Of a stretch of DNA of 18,815 nucleotides, positions 5,877 to 13,491 are shown piece by piece. Positions within the stretch are counted from its first letter, which is position 1; each line of letters starts with the position of its first letter. This stretch comes from Kiritimatiellia bacterium. Its GTDB lineage: Bacteria > Verrucomicrobiota > Kiritimatiellia > RFP12 > UBA1067. The stretch covers positions 1 through 18,815 of the forward strand of contig JAEDMN010000031.1 of assembly GCA_016302985.1 (NCBI GenBank), written 5' to 3'. The notes beneath the pieces are model-generated. The model worked only from the letters and a program-made list of their open reading frames with translations, ran no database searches and had not been told where the DNA came from. Position numbers and translations under genes: made by a program.

Positions 5877-5911
5877 GATAGTGTTTTTAAGTGTAAATAA
5901 GGGGAACCGAA
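5877..5911 (+). promoter_or_regulatory. AT-rich leader before the terminase genes
   Basis: This short AT-rich gap separates the replication and packaging modules and contains GTGTTTTTAAGTGTAAATAA followed by the ribosome-binding sequence AAGGGGA. A TAAATA at 5894-5899 could be a -10 element, but no matching -35 is visible at the usual distance. It may hold a promoter for the packaging genes; the evidence is composition and position only. Confidence 0.3.
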
Positions 5912-6430
5912 GTGAAACGCACTGGACTGACACTTTTCGAGGAGAACTTCTGCCGGCTCGTCGCGATCGGCGGGAAGACGGACGCGGAATGCGCGTCCGA
6001 GGCCTTCGGCATCGCGCTCGTCTCGGACCGTGCGCGGAAGAAGGCGGAGAACAAGGCCGGGCACCTGAAGCGCCGTCCCGACATCGCCGCGCGGATCGCG
6101 GAGGCGAAGGGCGAGGAGAAGCGGCGCAACCGCGAGCTCTGGGCCGCGCGCGGCGAGGATCTCGCCGACAGGATCTTCCGCCGCGTGATGGAGGCGGACA
6201 TGTCGGGCGGCCTGCTGACGCGCGACGCGCTCAAGGGCGTGGAGGTGCTGGCGAAGCTGAAGGGCCTCAACGCGCCCGACGAGACCGTGCTGAAGGACGG
6301 CGGACGTGCGGAGGACTTCACGCCGCGCGGCCTCGAGCAGGTGTCGGACGCCGACCTCGAAGCGCTCATCCGACAGGGAGGCGCGATCGAGGCGGAGACG
6401 GTGGAGCCCGGCGCGGAGGGCGTGGAATGA
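5912..6430 (+). CDS. terS: Terminase small subunit
   Basis: I chose the GTG at 5912 because it follows AAGGGGA at normal spacing and gives the expected N-terminus KRTGLTLFEENFCRLVA. The 172-residue product has the terminase small-subunit layout: an LT...F...V opening, an HTH-like segment (GGKTDAECASEAFGIAL), an ARKKAENKAGHLKRRPDIAARI motif typical of Terminase_2-type proteins, a central charged helix for oligomerisation, and an acidic C-terminal tail that would contact the large subunit. It recognises phage DNA for packaging. The large terminase starts within its stop codon (ATGA overlap), which confirms the assignment. The pac or cos site is not identified; terminase genes often lie close to it. 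Confidence 0.85.
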   Translation: MKRTGLTLFEENFCRLVAIGGKTDAECASEAFGIALVSDRARKKAENKAGHLKRRPDIAARIAEAKGEEKRRNRELWAARGEDLADRIFRRVMEADMSGGLLTRDALKGVEVLAKLKGLNAPDETVLKDGGRAEDFTPRGLEQVSDADLEALIRQGGAIEAETVEPGAEGVE

Positions 6431-7977
6431 TCACGGCGCGAGACGCCCTCGTCGAGAAGCTGCGCCGCCTCGCGCGGCGCGACCTCCTGGCGTTCTACCA
6501 GTACTGCTGGTGGATGCCGACCCCGCTGCGGATCGGACGGCACACGCGCGAGCTCTGCGCCAGGCTGACGCGCGCCACGTTCGACTTCCTGGCCGGGAGG
6601 AACACCTACCTCATCGTGTCGGTCCCGTTCCGTCACGGGAAGAGCGACATCGTCTCGCGCGCGTTCCCGGCGTGGTTCTCGGGCGTCTGCGCGGCCGCAC
6701 AGCCGATCGTCATCCTGTCCGGCTACGGGTCCTCGCTCGTCAAGGGGTTCTCCGACAAGGTCCAGGAGATCGTGCGCTCGGACGCCTACCGCCGCGTGTT
6801 TCCGGGCGTGGAGGTCGACCCGGACAAGACGGCGTCCGACGAGTGGAAGCTGAAGGGGAGCCAGGCGACCGTCTACGCGCAGGGGCTCGGCGGCGCGATC
6901 ACGGGCAAGGGCGCGAACCTCATCGTGGTCGACGACTACTGCAAGAACTGGGAGGAGGCCGAGTCGAGGACGGTGCGCGAGAAGACCTACAACAGCTTCT
7001 CGGCCGACCTGTCCACGCGCACGAACGCGCCGGCGCACATCATCGTCATCTGCGCGACCAGGTGGCACGAGGACGACGTCATCGGCCGGCTCGAGAAGCG
7101 GATGAAGGACGATCCGACGTACACGCGCTGGGAGGAGCTCGTGTTCCCCGCGCGGAAGGAGGGGCCGGACGGATGGGACACGCTCTTTCCGGAGCTGTAC
7201 GACCGCGCCTGGTACGACTTCCAGCGCAAGAACCTCGGTCCGCACGCGGCCGCCGCCCTGCTTGACTGCGACCCGCGCAGAGCGGGGACGTGCGTCTTCC
7301 TGCGCGAGTGGATCGAGACGTACGTGGCCGAGCCCGACCTCCGGCGCATGAAGATCTTCGTCTTCGTGGACGGCGCGAAGGCGAAGACGGACTCGGCCGA
7401 CTTCACGGGGATGCTCGCCGTCGGGAAGGCGCCGGACGGCTGCTGCTATCTTCTCGACGGCGTGCACGCACGCCTCAACCTGGCCGAGAAGATCGAGGCG
7501 CTCTACCGTCTCCGCGCCGACATCCGCGCGCGCGGAGGGCGCGTGTCGCTCGTCTGGTGGGAGCAGGTCGGACCCATGAGCGACGTCGAGAGCCTGCGCA
7601 TGGAGATGGACCGCAGGATGGATCGCTTCCAGGTACGCGAGCTGCACCACAACCAGAACAAGGACTTCCGGATCCGGCGGCTCGTCGTCCCGATGTCGAA
7701 GGGCGAGCTCGTCCTGCCGCTCCGCCTCATCCGTCAGCGCGTGAACCGCGACGGATCGGTCGAGTCCTACGACCTCGTGAAGGAGCTGGTCGAGGACGAG
7801 ATGGTGCCGTACACGGGGCAGGACTCCACGCCGCACGACGACCTCGTGGACTGCCTCGCGGACATCATGGACGACGTCGTGCTGAAGGAGTTCACGCCGC
7901 CCACCGGGGCCGTTCCCGACAGGACCGGGGCGTCGTCCAGGGCGTCGGATCCGGGCCGGCACCTCTTCGCGCGCTGA
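6427..7977 (+). CDS. terL: Terminase large subunit (packaging ATPase/nuclease)
   Basis: This 516-residue motor pumps DNA into the procapsid and cuts it. The ATPase domain shows a Walker A motif VPFRHGKS (residues 66-73), a Walker B motif LIVVDD (165-170) and the motif III/coupling segment CATRWHEDD (209-217). The RNase H-like nuclease domain shows the first acidic residue in FVDGAKAKTDSADF (D315), a glutamate in VWWEQVGP, and the C-terminal HDDLVD with H470-D471-D472. Length and motif order match complete TerL proteins, so the enzyme is predicted to be intact. The start forms a four-base ATGA overlap with the small subunit gene. The Arg-His-Gly-Lys-Ser P-loop is the usual variant for this family. 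No homing endonuclease or intein interrupts it. Confidence 0.96.
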   Translation: MITARDALVEKLRRLARRDLLAFYQYCWWMPTPLRIGRHTRELCARLTRATFDFLAGRNTYLIVSVPFRHGKSDIVSRAFPAWFSGVCAAAQPIVILSGYGSSLVKGFSDKVQEIVRSDAYRRVFPGVEVDPDKTASDEWKLKGSQATVYAQGLGGAITGKGANLIVVDDYCKNWEEAESRTVREKTYNSFSADLSTRTNAPAHIIVICATRWHEDDVIGRLEKRMKDDPTYTRWEELVFPARKEGPDGWDTLFPELYDRAWYDFQRKNLGPHAAAALLDCDPRRAGTCVFLREWIETYVAEPDLRRMKIFVFVDGAKAKTDSADFTGMLAVGKAPDGCCYLLDGVHARLNLAEKIEALYRLRADIRARGGRVSLVWWEQVGPMSDVESLRMEMDRRMDRFQVRELHHNQNKDFRIRRLVVPMSKGELVLPLRLIRQRVNRDGSVESYDLVKELVEDEMVPYTGQDSTPHDDLVDCLADIMDDVVLKEFTPPTGAVPDRTGASSRASDPGRHLFAR

Positions 7978-8052
7978 AGAACCGTCAAGAAAAAAATGCG
8001 AAAAAATCATAATTGCCCTCCGAGCGCTATCGGCGCGGCGGTTTTGCAGTTG

Positions 8053-8107
8053 ATTCCGTCTAGACGGAATTGGCAATTCCGACTAGACGGCGGCGTCTAG
8101 ACGGAAT
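8053..8107. repeat. Cluster of CTAG-centred palindromes (operator-like)
   Basis: Site 1 (8053-8070) is a perfect 18-bp palindrome, ATTCCGTCTAGACGGAAT. Sites 2 and 3 form a 32-base inverted repeat: ATTCCGACTAGACG (8076-8089), a GCGG loop, and CGTCTAGACGGAAT (8094-8107), with 13 of 14 pairs matching. A 17-bp direct repeat, CGTCTAGACGGAATTGG, occurs at 8057-8073 and 8094-8110. Between sites 1 and 2, GGAATTG-G-CAATTCC (8066-8080) is a further inverted repeat. The density and symmetry suggest cooperative binding of a dimeric regulator. Confidence 0.8.
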
Positions 8108-8134
8108 TGGAAAAGCCTTGAACGCGACCGGGTG

Positions 8135-8140
8135 TATATT
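8135..8140 (+). promoter_or_regulatory. Possible -10 element
   Basis: TATATT lies inside the small inverted repeat GTGTA-TAT-TACAC, about 38 bases before the start codon and 28 bases downstream of the palindrome cluster. No -35 box sits at 17 bases, so recognition by a phage or alternative factor, or activator dependence, would be needed. The evidence is weak. Confidence 0.35.
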
Positions 8141-8177
8141 ACACGCGCCGGAAGGCAGCAACGAAAGGAACCACGAC

Positions 8178-8438
8178 ATGGGCCACAGCAAATCAGCGGG
8201 CAAGGCGAAGCCCGTCAGGAGCACGCAGACCACGACCGCGGCCGCGGCGTCGGCCGCGCCGATCGCGCCGACCGTGCAGAGTCCGACGACGGACGTCGTC
8301 ACGCCCGCCGTCGCGCGGGACGTCTCGCACGACACGCAGACCGCGCAGCAGAACCAGAAGCTGGCGCGCTCCCGTCTCACCGGCATCCGCTCCACCTGGT
8401 CCGGATTCGGCGGCGGCTCCTCCACCCTCGGCTCGTGA
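8178..8438 (+). CDS. Small Ala/Thr-rich protein upstream of portal
   Basis: This 86-residue protein starts at an ATG nine bases after AAAGGA. It begins GHSKSAGKAKPVR, continues through a low-complexity Ala/Thr/Pro/Ser segment (residues about 17-50), then a short helix (QTAQQNQKLARSRLTGIRST) and a Gly/Ser-rich end, GGGSSTLGS. No family is firmly recognised. Short, partly disordered proteins ending in a Leu-Gly-Ser-type tail are common just upstream of the portal gene in short-tailed phages and have been treated as minor virion components; that is an analogy only. It is the first gene after the operator-like region, so it probably marks the start of the head transcript. Confidence 0.6.
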   Translation: MGHSKSAGKAKPVRSTQTTTAAAASAAPIAPTVQSPTTDVVTPAVARDVSHDTQTAQQNQKLARSRLTGIRSTWSGFGGGSSTLGS

Positions 8439-8458
8439 CGCGAATGGGGACGGGCCCG

Positions 8459-10198
8459 ATGGACACGGCACTGGTCGCAAAGCACTGCCTGGCGCGCGAG
8501 AGCAAGCTCTTCGCCGCCTTCGAGCGCCGCCGGCAGCTCCTGCTGGACGTCGCGCGGGAGATCTATCCTGTCGGCATCGCGGGTTTGACCCGCGGCGTCG
8601 AGGAGATCGCCGACGGCTACGTCTACGACGAGGACCACCGCCTGCTCACGACCGCGCCGATGGAATGCCTGCGCCAGGGGGCGGCCGGCTTCCACGGCAA
8701 CCTGACGAGCCCCTCCACGCGCTGGTTCCGGTTCGCGCTTCCGTCCTTCATGGTGAAGGGCGGCCGTCCCGACCACGGGCAGCGCCTCACGCTCGACAAC
8801 CTCACGGAGGCCGTCGAGCACACGTTCGAGCGCTCCAACGCCTATTCCCAGCTGCACAAGGCCTACGAGCACCTGCTCGCGTTCGGCTTCGCCTGCATGC
8901 TCGTGAGCGACGACCCCGAGCGGGTCGCCAGGGTCGAGACGCTGCGCGTCGGGACGTACGCGCTGGACATCGGAGAGGACGGCATGGTCGACACGTGCGT
9001 GCGGCGCTTCGCATGGACGGCCGCGCAGATCGTGCGGCAGTTCGGGCGCGAGTCGTGCCCGCAGTACGTCCTGGACGCCGTCGAGGACCAGTCGAAGCGC
9101 TTCGAGGTCTGCAACCTCATCGAGCCAAACGCGTGCGGGGACGCGCGCGTGAACGACCGCGTCGCCCGCGAGATCGGGATGGACGACACGACCGTCTACC
9201 GGTCGATCTACTTCCTGAAGAACGCGGCCGGCCAGAAGGCCGACGGAATCCTCAGGGTCGTCGGCTTCTCCATCCGGCCTATCGTCGCGCCGCGCATGGA
9301 GTACGAGCTCGGCGACGTCTACGGGCGCGGTCGCGGCATCGACGCGCTGGACAACTGCCGGGGCTGCCAGAGCTTCAAGTTCGACGAGCTGAACATCGTC
9401 GGCAACATGTCCCAGCCGGCCATGCTGGCCGACTCGGAGCTGAAGGACGAGGGTCTCAAGATGTACCGCGGCGCCGTGAACTACACGCGCTTCGGGGAGC
9501 AGCGCGCCTCGATGGCCGTGCCGGTCCTGCCGAACCCGCCGTCCCCGGACGGCGCGCGACAGGAGCGGTCGGACTCGCTCGCGGAGATCGCCCGCCTCTT
9601 CTACAACGACGCGTTCAGCGTCATCGACGCGATCAAGCGCGGCGACACGGGCCACATGACGGCGACCGAGGTGGAGGCGCATGTCCGAGAGGCCATGCAG
9701 CGGCTCGCGCCCGTCGCGACGATCTTCGACAGCGAGCTCCTGGACCCGCTCGTCGCAATCATGGCGAAGTACACCGTGCCGCGCATGCCGAGTCCGCTCA
9801 CGCCGGAGGACGCGCGCATGCTCGAGTCCGTCAAGGTCGAGTACGTCTCCGCGATCCACCTCGCCCAGAAGCAGACGTCGCTCTCGGCCATCCAGCAGGT
9901 CCTCGAGATGGCGGGCGGCATCGCGAAGACCGGCGCCCCGTCGGTCCTGCACCGCGTCGAATGGGACAAGGCGCTCGTCCGGATCGCGACGCTCGTCGGC
10001 TACCCGGAGGACTGCCTCGCGTCCGACGAGGCCTACGAGGCGGCCGTCCAGGCCGACCGCGAGGCGGCCGCGCGCCAGGCCCGGGCGGACGAGGCCGCGC
10101 AGGCGGCCGCGGCCGCGAAGGACATCGGCGACATCCCGATCGACGAGGGACACGCGGGAAGCCAGGTCGCCGCGGCCATGCAGCAGGGGATGCTCTGA
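8459..10198 (+). CDS. Portal protein (podovirus head-to-tail connector type)
   Basis: The protein has 579 residues. I chose the ATG at 8459 because GGGGACGG precedes it; an in-frame ATG at 8444 would add five residues but lacks an SD sequence. The sequence follows the T7 gp8-like head-tail connector family: an N-terminal helix (FAAFERRRQLLLDVAREIYP), SPSTRWFRF, the helix LHKAYEHLLAFGFACMLV, then LRVGTYALDIGEDGMVDTCVRR and AAQIVRQFG, YGRGRGIDALDN (from residue 288), VPVLPNPPSPDG, and a C-terminal EYVSAIHLAQKQ helix. The end is an Ala-rich acidic helix. A dodecameric ring at one vertex forms the DNA channel and docks the terminase. The length fits the family. The stop overlaps the next ATG by one base. 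Confidence 0.92.
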   Translation: MDTALVAKHCLARESKLFAAFERRRQLLLDVAREIYPVGIAGLTRGVEEIADGYVYDEDHRLLTTAPMECLRQGAAGFHGNLTSPSTRWFRFALPSFMVKGGRPDHGQRLTLDNLTEAVEHTFERSNAYSQLHKAYEHLLAFGFACMLVSDDPERVARVETLRVGTYALDIGEDGMVDTCVRRFAWTAAQIVRQFGRESCPQYVLDAVEDQSKRFEVCNLIEPNACGDARVNDRVAREIGMDDTTVYRSIYFLKNAAGQKADGILRVVGFSIRPIVAPRMEYELGDVYGRGRGIDALDNCRGCQSFKFDELNIVGNMSQPAMLADSELKDEGLKMYRGAVNYTRFGEQRASMAVPVLPNPPSPDGARQERSDSLAEIARLFYNDAFSVIDAIKRGDTGHMTATEVEAHVREAMQRLAPVATIFDSELLDPLVAIMAKYTVPRMPSPLTPEDARMLESVKVEYVSAIHLAQKQTSLSAIQQVLEMAGGIAKTGAPSVLHRVEWDKALVRIATLVGYPEDCLASDEAYEAAVQADREAAARQARADEAAQAAAAAKDIGDIPIDEGHAGSQVAAAMQQGML

Positions 10199-10560
10199 TG
10201 GCGGCGAGTCGCGACACGCCGTTCGCCGACCTGTCCAGGTCGAAGGCGAAGGAGCGCGCCGAGACGGCCGCGCGCCGGCGCGCCGACCTGGTCGCGAGCC
10301 TCTCCCGCCTCGTGAAGGACGAGGACTTCCGCGCGTGGTTCACGTACGTGAACCTCGAGTTCTGCGGGTCGGACTTCGGGCTCAATGAGCTGGACGCCTT
10401 CACGCAGGGGAAGCGGGCCGCCATGACGTTCCTGAAGGAGTCCATCGCGATCGCCGAGGGCGGCCCCGCGTTCCTCGGGCTCGTCCACCAGAGGCATTTC
10501 GCGGCCCTCGCCGAGGCACGGATGAGGGCCATGACCGACAACGAAGGAGAAGCCAAGTGA
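10198..10560 (+). CDS. Bbp19-like small virion/assembly protein
   Basis: This 120-residue protein has a TGATG junction with the portal gene. After a basic N-terminus (SRSKAKERAETAARRRADLV) comes a region resembling the Bbp19-like phage domain: KDEDFRAWFTYVNLEFCG, then a short loop, AFTQGKRAAMTFLKESI (the tafreGkR.vg..L pattern) and a final helix, HQRHFAALAEARMRAM. Bbp19 of Bordetella phage BPP-1 is encoded in the same place, between portal and capsid assembly genes; its role is not well defined. Position and motif together make the call reasonable. Its end provides AAGGAG for the next GTG start. Confidence 0.6.
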   Translation: MAASRDTPFADLSRSKAKERAETAARRRADLVASLSRLVKDEDFRAWFTYVNLEFCGSDFGLNELDAFTQGKRAAMTFLKESIAIAEGGPAFLGLVHQRHFAALAEARMRAMTDNEGEAK

Positions 10561-11348
10561 CTCGACTCATGCTCGCCCTGGTGCGCGGATGCACGGACGC
10601 CCGTCTCCGCGACCCCGAACCGGGAACCGACGGCGCTTCCGCGCCCGCGTCCCCTGCGCCGTCCGCGCCCGCCACGGACGCGGCCGAACCTGCTCCCGCC
10701 GTGGCTCCGGCCGACGGGCGGGCCCCCGCCGCGGACGGGTCCGACGGCGACCTCTCGTCCGTCACGCTGGGCGGACAGCCCGCGCCGGAAGCCGGCCCGG
10801 ACGGCCAGCCCGCCGCGCAGCCCGCTCCGGACGGAACGCAGACGCCCGGCCAGCAGGCCCCGCAGGTCAAGCCCGAGGACTACGCCGCCGGCGTGAAGCT
10901 CGAGGACGGCGTCGCGGCCGCCGGCATCGACGTCGACCGCGCCGCGATGGACGCCGTCGCGCCCGTCCTGCTGAAGCACGGCGTCTCGGTCGAGGCCGCC
11001 TCCGAGCTCGTGAACGCGCTTGCGAAGTACCAGGTCGAGCAGTTCAAGGCGCGAAACGCCGAGCGCTTCGCCGACAACAAGCGCATGCACGACGCCGCGC
11101 TCGCGAAGTACTCCAAGGCCGACTTCGACGACATCAACGCCGGAATCGACGCGTGGTTCAACCCCGAGGGCGTCATGAACTACGTCGTCCGCAACTCGGA
11201 GATCGGGAACGACCCCGAGTTCCTCGAGCTCATGCGCTGGTGCGGACGCCACCGACCGACGAACGGATCCGTCGGCGCCGCCGCGGGCGGGCAGGGCACG
11301 GTCGGCCAGAGCGCCGGCTTCAAGGGCATCAGCTCCGCCTGGAACTAG
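10557..11348 (+). CDS. Probable capsid scaffolding protein (GTG start)
   Basis: The GTG at 10557 forms a GTGA overlap and lies seven bases after AAGGAG, so I prefer it over the ATG at 10569. Residues about 20-105 are Pro/Ala/Gly/Asp-rich and probably disordered. The C-terminal half is helical and charged: VDRAAMDAVAPVLLKHGVS, LVNALAKYQVEQFKARNAER, YSKADFDDINAGIDAWF and DPEFLELMRWCGRHRP. This design (disordered acidic N-terminus, helical coat-binding C-terminus) and the position directly upstream of the major capsid gene are typical of scaffolding proteins, which shape the procapsid and then leave. Sequence identity to a named scaffold cannot be checked here. No protease motif was seen. Confidence 0.7.
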   Translation: MTRLMLALVRGCTDARLRDPEPGTDGASAPASPAPSAPATDAAEPAPAVAPADGRAPAADGSDGDLSSVTLGGQPAPEAGPDGQPAAQPAPDGTQTPGQQAPQVKPEDYAAGVKLEDGVAAAGIDVDRAAMDAVAPVLLKHGVSVEAASELVNALAKYQVEQFKARNAERFADNKRMHDAALAKYSKADFDDINAGIDAWFNPEGVMNYVVRNSEIGNDPEFLELMRWCGRHRPTNGSVGAAAGGQGTVGQSAGFKGISSAWN

Positions 11349-11422
11349 ACGATTTCCCGCGAACCGGGTTCTCAGGTGAGACATAAGGGGAGCGGGGGGC
11401 AACCAAACAAGGAAACACGAAC

Positions 11423-12478
11423 ATGCAGGTTAACGGAACGCGCGTTCTGACCTACGCCGACTTCGTGAAGGGCCTCGACCCCAAGGGCAACTTCGCCCAC
11501 CGGATCGTCGAGCTCGTCGCGAAGAAGGTCGAGATGCTCGACGACATGACCGTCGTCGCGGCGAACAACGGCACGGCCCTCGAGACCACCGTCCGGACGG
11601 AGACGCCCACCCCGGTGTGGACGACGTACTACGGCGGCATCCCGTCCAACAAGGGCAGCAAGGCCAAGATCAAGGTCTCCACGGGCCGCATGGCCACGAA
11701 GATCCTCGTCGACAAGAAGCTGTACGACGACTCCAAGGACAAGGACGCCGTCCTCGAGGACGAGATCTCCGCCAACATCACGGGCATGAAGAACGAGCTC
11801 GCGAACGCGATGGTCTACGGCCTGCTGCGCGAGAACCCGCTCGGCATCAACGGCCTCTTCAAGCACTACTCCTCCTACGACAACGACAACACGGACGACA
11901 CGGACAGCTCGCACTACGTGCTGAACGCGCTCGGCAAGTCCGGCGACACGTCCTCCAAGGGCAAGCTCGGCTCGATCGCGCTCGTCGGCTGGAGCCCGAA
12001 CACGATCACCGCCTTCCATCCGGAGCACTCCGGCACGGGCGGCATCGAGAAGTCCGACAAGCGCGTCACGGACATCGCGGACCCGGACGCCGGCGGCGAC
12101 GCGACCTACGAGGCCTATCTCCAGTACCTCTACTGGAACCTCGGCCTCGCGGTGCGCGACTACCGCTACGGCGGACGCATCTGCAACATCCAGCGCGACA
12201 AGATGCTCACGGGCGGCCTCGACGCCGCGCAGAAGTACATCGAGCTGATCGACCGCATCTCGCAGCGCGTCCTCGACGACGGCGTGAAGCAGGCCTGGTA
12301 CATGGACCGCCTCATGTGGGAGAACGTCTCCACGCTGTTCGCGCGCGTCACGCGCCAGAACGCCGTTTCGTTCCAGCAGGTGGACGGCCGCAAGGAGCGC
12401 AAGCTCTTCGGCATCCCCGTCCGGATCATGGACGCCATGAAGATCAACGAGGCCGAAGTCCAGGCCTTCACCGCCTAG
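11423..12478 (+). CDS. Major capsid protein (Bbp17/podovirus type)
   Basis: This 351-residue protein starts at an ATG preceded by AAGGAAA, in a 74-base leader that also holds a small GAACC-G-GGTTC hairpin. The N-terminus (VLTYADFVKGLDPKGNFAHR) followed by VELVAKKVEMLDDMTVVAAN and PTPVWTTYYGGIPSNKGSK matches the opening of HK97-fold coat proteins of BPP-1-like and related podoviruses. LVDKKLYDD and EISANITGMKNELANAMVYG follow, then NPLGINGLFKHYS. The C-terminal part includes KLFGIPVRIMDAM, a typical coat end. It should form the icosahedral shell. A cement protein gene follows after 17 bases, which strengthens the call. Confidence 0.92.
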   Translation: MQVNGTRVLTYADFVKGLDPKGNFAHRIVELVAKKVEMLDDMTVVAANNGTALETTVRTETPTPVWTTYYGGIPSNKGSKAKIKVSTGRMATKILVDKKLYDDSKDKDAVLEDEISANITGMKNELANAMVYGLLRENPLGINGLFKHYSSYDNDNTDDTDSSHYVLNALGKSGDTSSKGKLGSIALVGWSPNTITAFHPEHSGTGGIEKSDKRVTDIADPDAGGDATYEAYLQYLYWNLGLAVRDYRYGGRICNIQRDKMLTGGLDAAQKYIELIDRISQRVLDDGVKQAWYMDRLMWENVSTLFARVTRQNAVSFQQVDGRKERKLFGIPVRIMDAMKINEAEVQAFTA

Positions 12479-12495
12479 GAAAGGGGGAAACGGAA

Positions 12496-12978
12496 ATGTC
12501 TCTGCACGACAAGAACCTGATCTTCTTCAACAAGACCGCGCTCGCCGCGGCCATGAACACGAAGATCACCTCGAAGATCGTCGACCTCCGCTACAACGGC
12601 GACGACGTCGACTGCCGCCTGTTCATCCGCGCGACGCTGGGCGCGAAGCCCACCGGCGAGGGTGCGGCCGTCAAGACCGAGGTCATGACGAGCGCGAACG
12701 GCACGAATTGGACGAAGGCCGCCGAGTACGCCTCCTCCGGCGAGAAGCTCGTCGCCGGCCCGCTGCCGCACGGCCTCAAGCGCTACGTCCGCCTCGAATG
12801 CACGGTCACGACCGCGCTCGGCGAGGCCAACACCGTGTTCGCCGAGATCACGGACGCGGTCGACTCCGAGCTGGACCAGAAGAAGGTCCAGGAGTGGAAG
12901 GGCATCCCGTCCGGCGGATCCGTCCCCGAGGGCATGGAGAACCTCGCCAAGACGGGCGACACCGTCACGGCCCCGTAA
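12496..12978 (+). CDS. Bbp16-like capsid cement/decoration protein
   Basis: This 160-residue protein has its ATG seven bases after AAGGGGGAAA. The N-terminus LHDKNLIFFNKTALAAAMN, followed by KIVDLRYNGDDVDCRLFIRA, fits the Bbp16 capsid cement family, whose members begin with a D..L.FS....T segment and a conserved ID. The middle shows beta-type segments (VKTEVMTSANGTNWTKAA) and LPHGLKRYVRLECTVTTALG, the family's ryvRl.y motif. The tail (WKGIPSGGSVPEGMENL) is polar. Cement proteins bind the outer capsid and stabilise it against internal DNA pressure. Position right after the coat gene matches BPP-1. Confidence 0.75.
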   Translation: MSLHDKNLIFFNKTALAAAMNTKITSKIVDLRYNGDDVDCRLFIRATLGAKPTGEGAAVKTEVMTSANGTNWTKAAEYASSGEKLVAGPLPHGLKRYVRLECTVTTALGEANTVFAEITDAVDSELDQKKVQEWKGIPSGGSVPEGMENLAKTGDTVTAP

Positions 12979-13056
12979 CGAACCGGACGCCGTCCGGACG
13001 ACGGAAACGTCCTGACACCGGCTTCCGGGCGGCGTCCAATCAGATTGGAGCACGAA

Positions 13057-13476
13057 ATGAAGATCCTCTGCAAGTCCTCGACCCAGGTGCCCGGCACGGG
13101 CATCGTCATCAAGGGGCAGCGCGTGCTTTGGCACGACGGCGTCCCGTTCCCCCCGCAGGTGCTCGCGAACTTCGTCGACGCCGAGACCGGGGAGAAGCTG
13201 TCCAACCCGGAGCCCGAGGGCCGCGAAGGCGAGGATTCCGGCGAGGATGGCGACGGGGCCGCCGGTGTCGGCGAACCCACCGCGGAGCAGATCGCGGAGG
13301 AGCGGGCGCGCGCCGAGAAGACCGCGCGCGAGGAGCTGATCCGCCGCACGGCCGAACTTGGCCGCGCGAAGCTCGAGAGCGCGCTCGAAGCGGCCGGCGT
13401 TCCGCACAAGGCGAAGATGACGTGCGAGGAGCTCGCGAAGCTCCTGCTGCGCCACAACGGCGAGGACGTCGACTGA
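13057..13476 (+). CDS. Hypothetical protein with HeH/SAP-like C-terminus
   Basis: This 139-residue protein starts at the ATG after TTGGAGCACGAA, with GGAG as SD; a TTG at 13045 is in frame but less likely. Residues 1-50 look beta-rich (VPGTGIVIKGQRVLWHDGVP). Residues 50-75 form an acidic Glu/Asp/Gly linker, and residues 78-139 are helical. The segment ALEAAGVPHKAKMTCEELAKLLL (about 109-131, quoted with its key residues Leu-Ala-Gly-Val and Met-Thr-Glu-Leu) resembles HeH/LEM or SAP-type helix-extended loop-helix folds seen in small phage head or connector proteins. The function is unknown, and a minor head or head-tail joining protein is plausible from position. The 78-base leader holds a perfect CCGGACG-C-CGTCCGG palindrome (12983-12997) without a T-run. 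Confidence 0.6.
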   Translation: MKILCKSSTQVPGTGIVIKGQRVLWHDGVPFPPQVLANFVDAETGEKLSNPEPEGREGEDSGEDGDGAAGVGEPTAEQIAEERARAEKTAREELIRRTAELGRAKLESALEAAGVPHKAKMTCEELAKLLLRHNGEDVD

Positions 13477-13491
13477 TCCGGGAGGCGGGAC

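Larger units (their letters stand above)
7978..8177 (+). promoter_or_regulatory. Intergenic control region between packaging and head genes
   Basis: At 200 bases this is the longest gap in the window. In order it contains two A-tracts (7990-7996 and 8001-8006) in helical phase, a GC-rich stretch with a weak CCGA/TCGG hairpin, a cluster of CTAG-centred palindromes (8053-8107), a TATATT hexamer (8135-8140) inside GTGTATATTACAC, and AAAGGA before the next ATG. The -10-like hexamer lacks a -35 at 17 bases; TTGAAC at 8118-8123 is too close. The most likely role is promoter plus operator for the head genes. A packaging or recombination site is an alternative. Confidence 0.55.

Noticed and set aside
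8020..8044. GC-rich hairpin (CCGA/TCGG) followed by TTTT after terL, as a terminator
   Set aside because: The stem is only four base pairs, the T-run is eight bases further on and short, and GCGC pairings compete; not convincing.
8118..8140. Standard sigma-70 promoter from TTGAAC and TATATT
   Set aside because: The spacer is only 11 bases, so the two hexamers cannot work together as a normal promoter; only the -10-like element is kept, at low confidence.
5887..10153. Long minus-strand open frames opposite the terminase and portal genes
   Set aside because: The + strand genes there have clear catalytic or family motifs; the minus frames have low-complexity, Arg/Val/Asp-rich composition and no start signals.
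11341..11353. ACTAGACG before the capsid gene as another copy of the operator
   Set aside because: Only about half of the 18-bp palindrome matches, and the TAG is the stop codon of the scaffold gene, so a chance match is likely.
12983..12997. Perfect palindrome CCGGACG-C-CGTCCGG after the cement gene as a terminator
   Set aside because: No T-rich tract follows, and GC-rich short palindromes are expected often in this composition; it may be a weak RNA hairpin at most.
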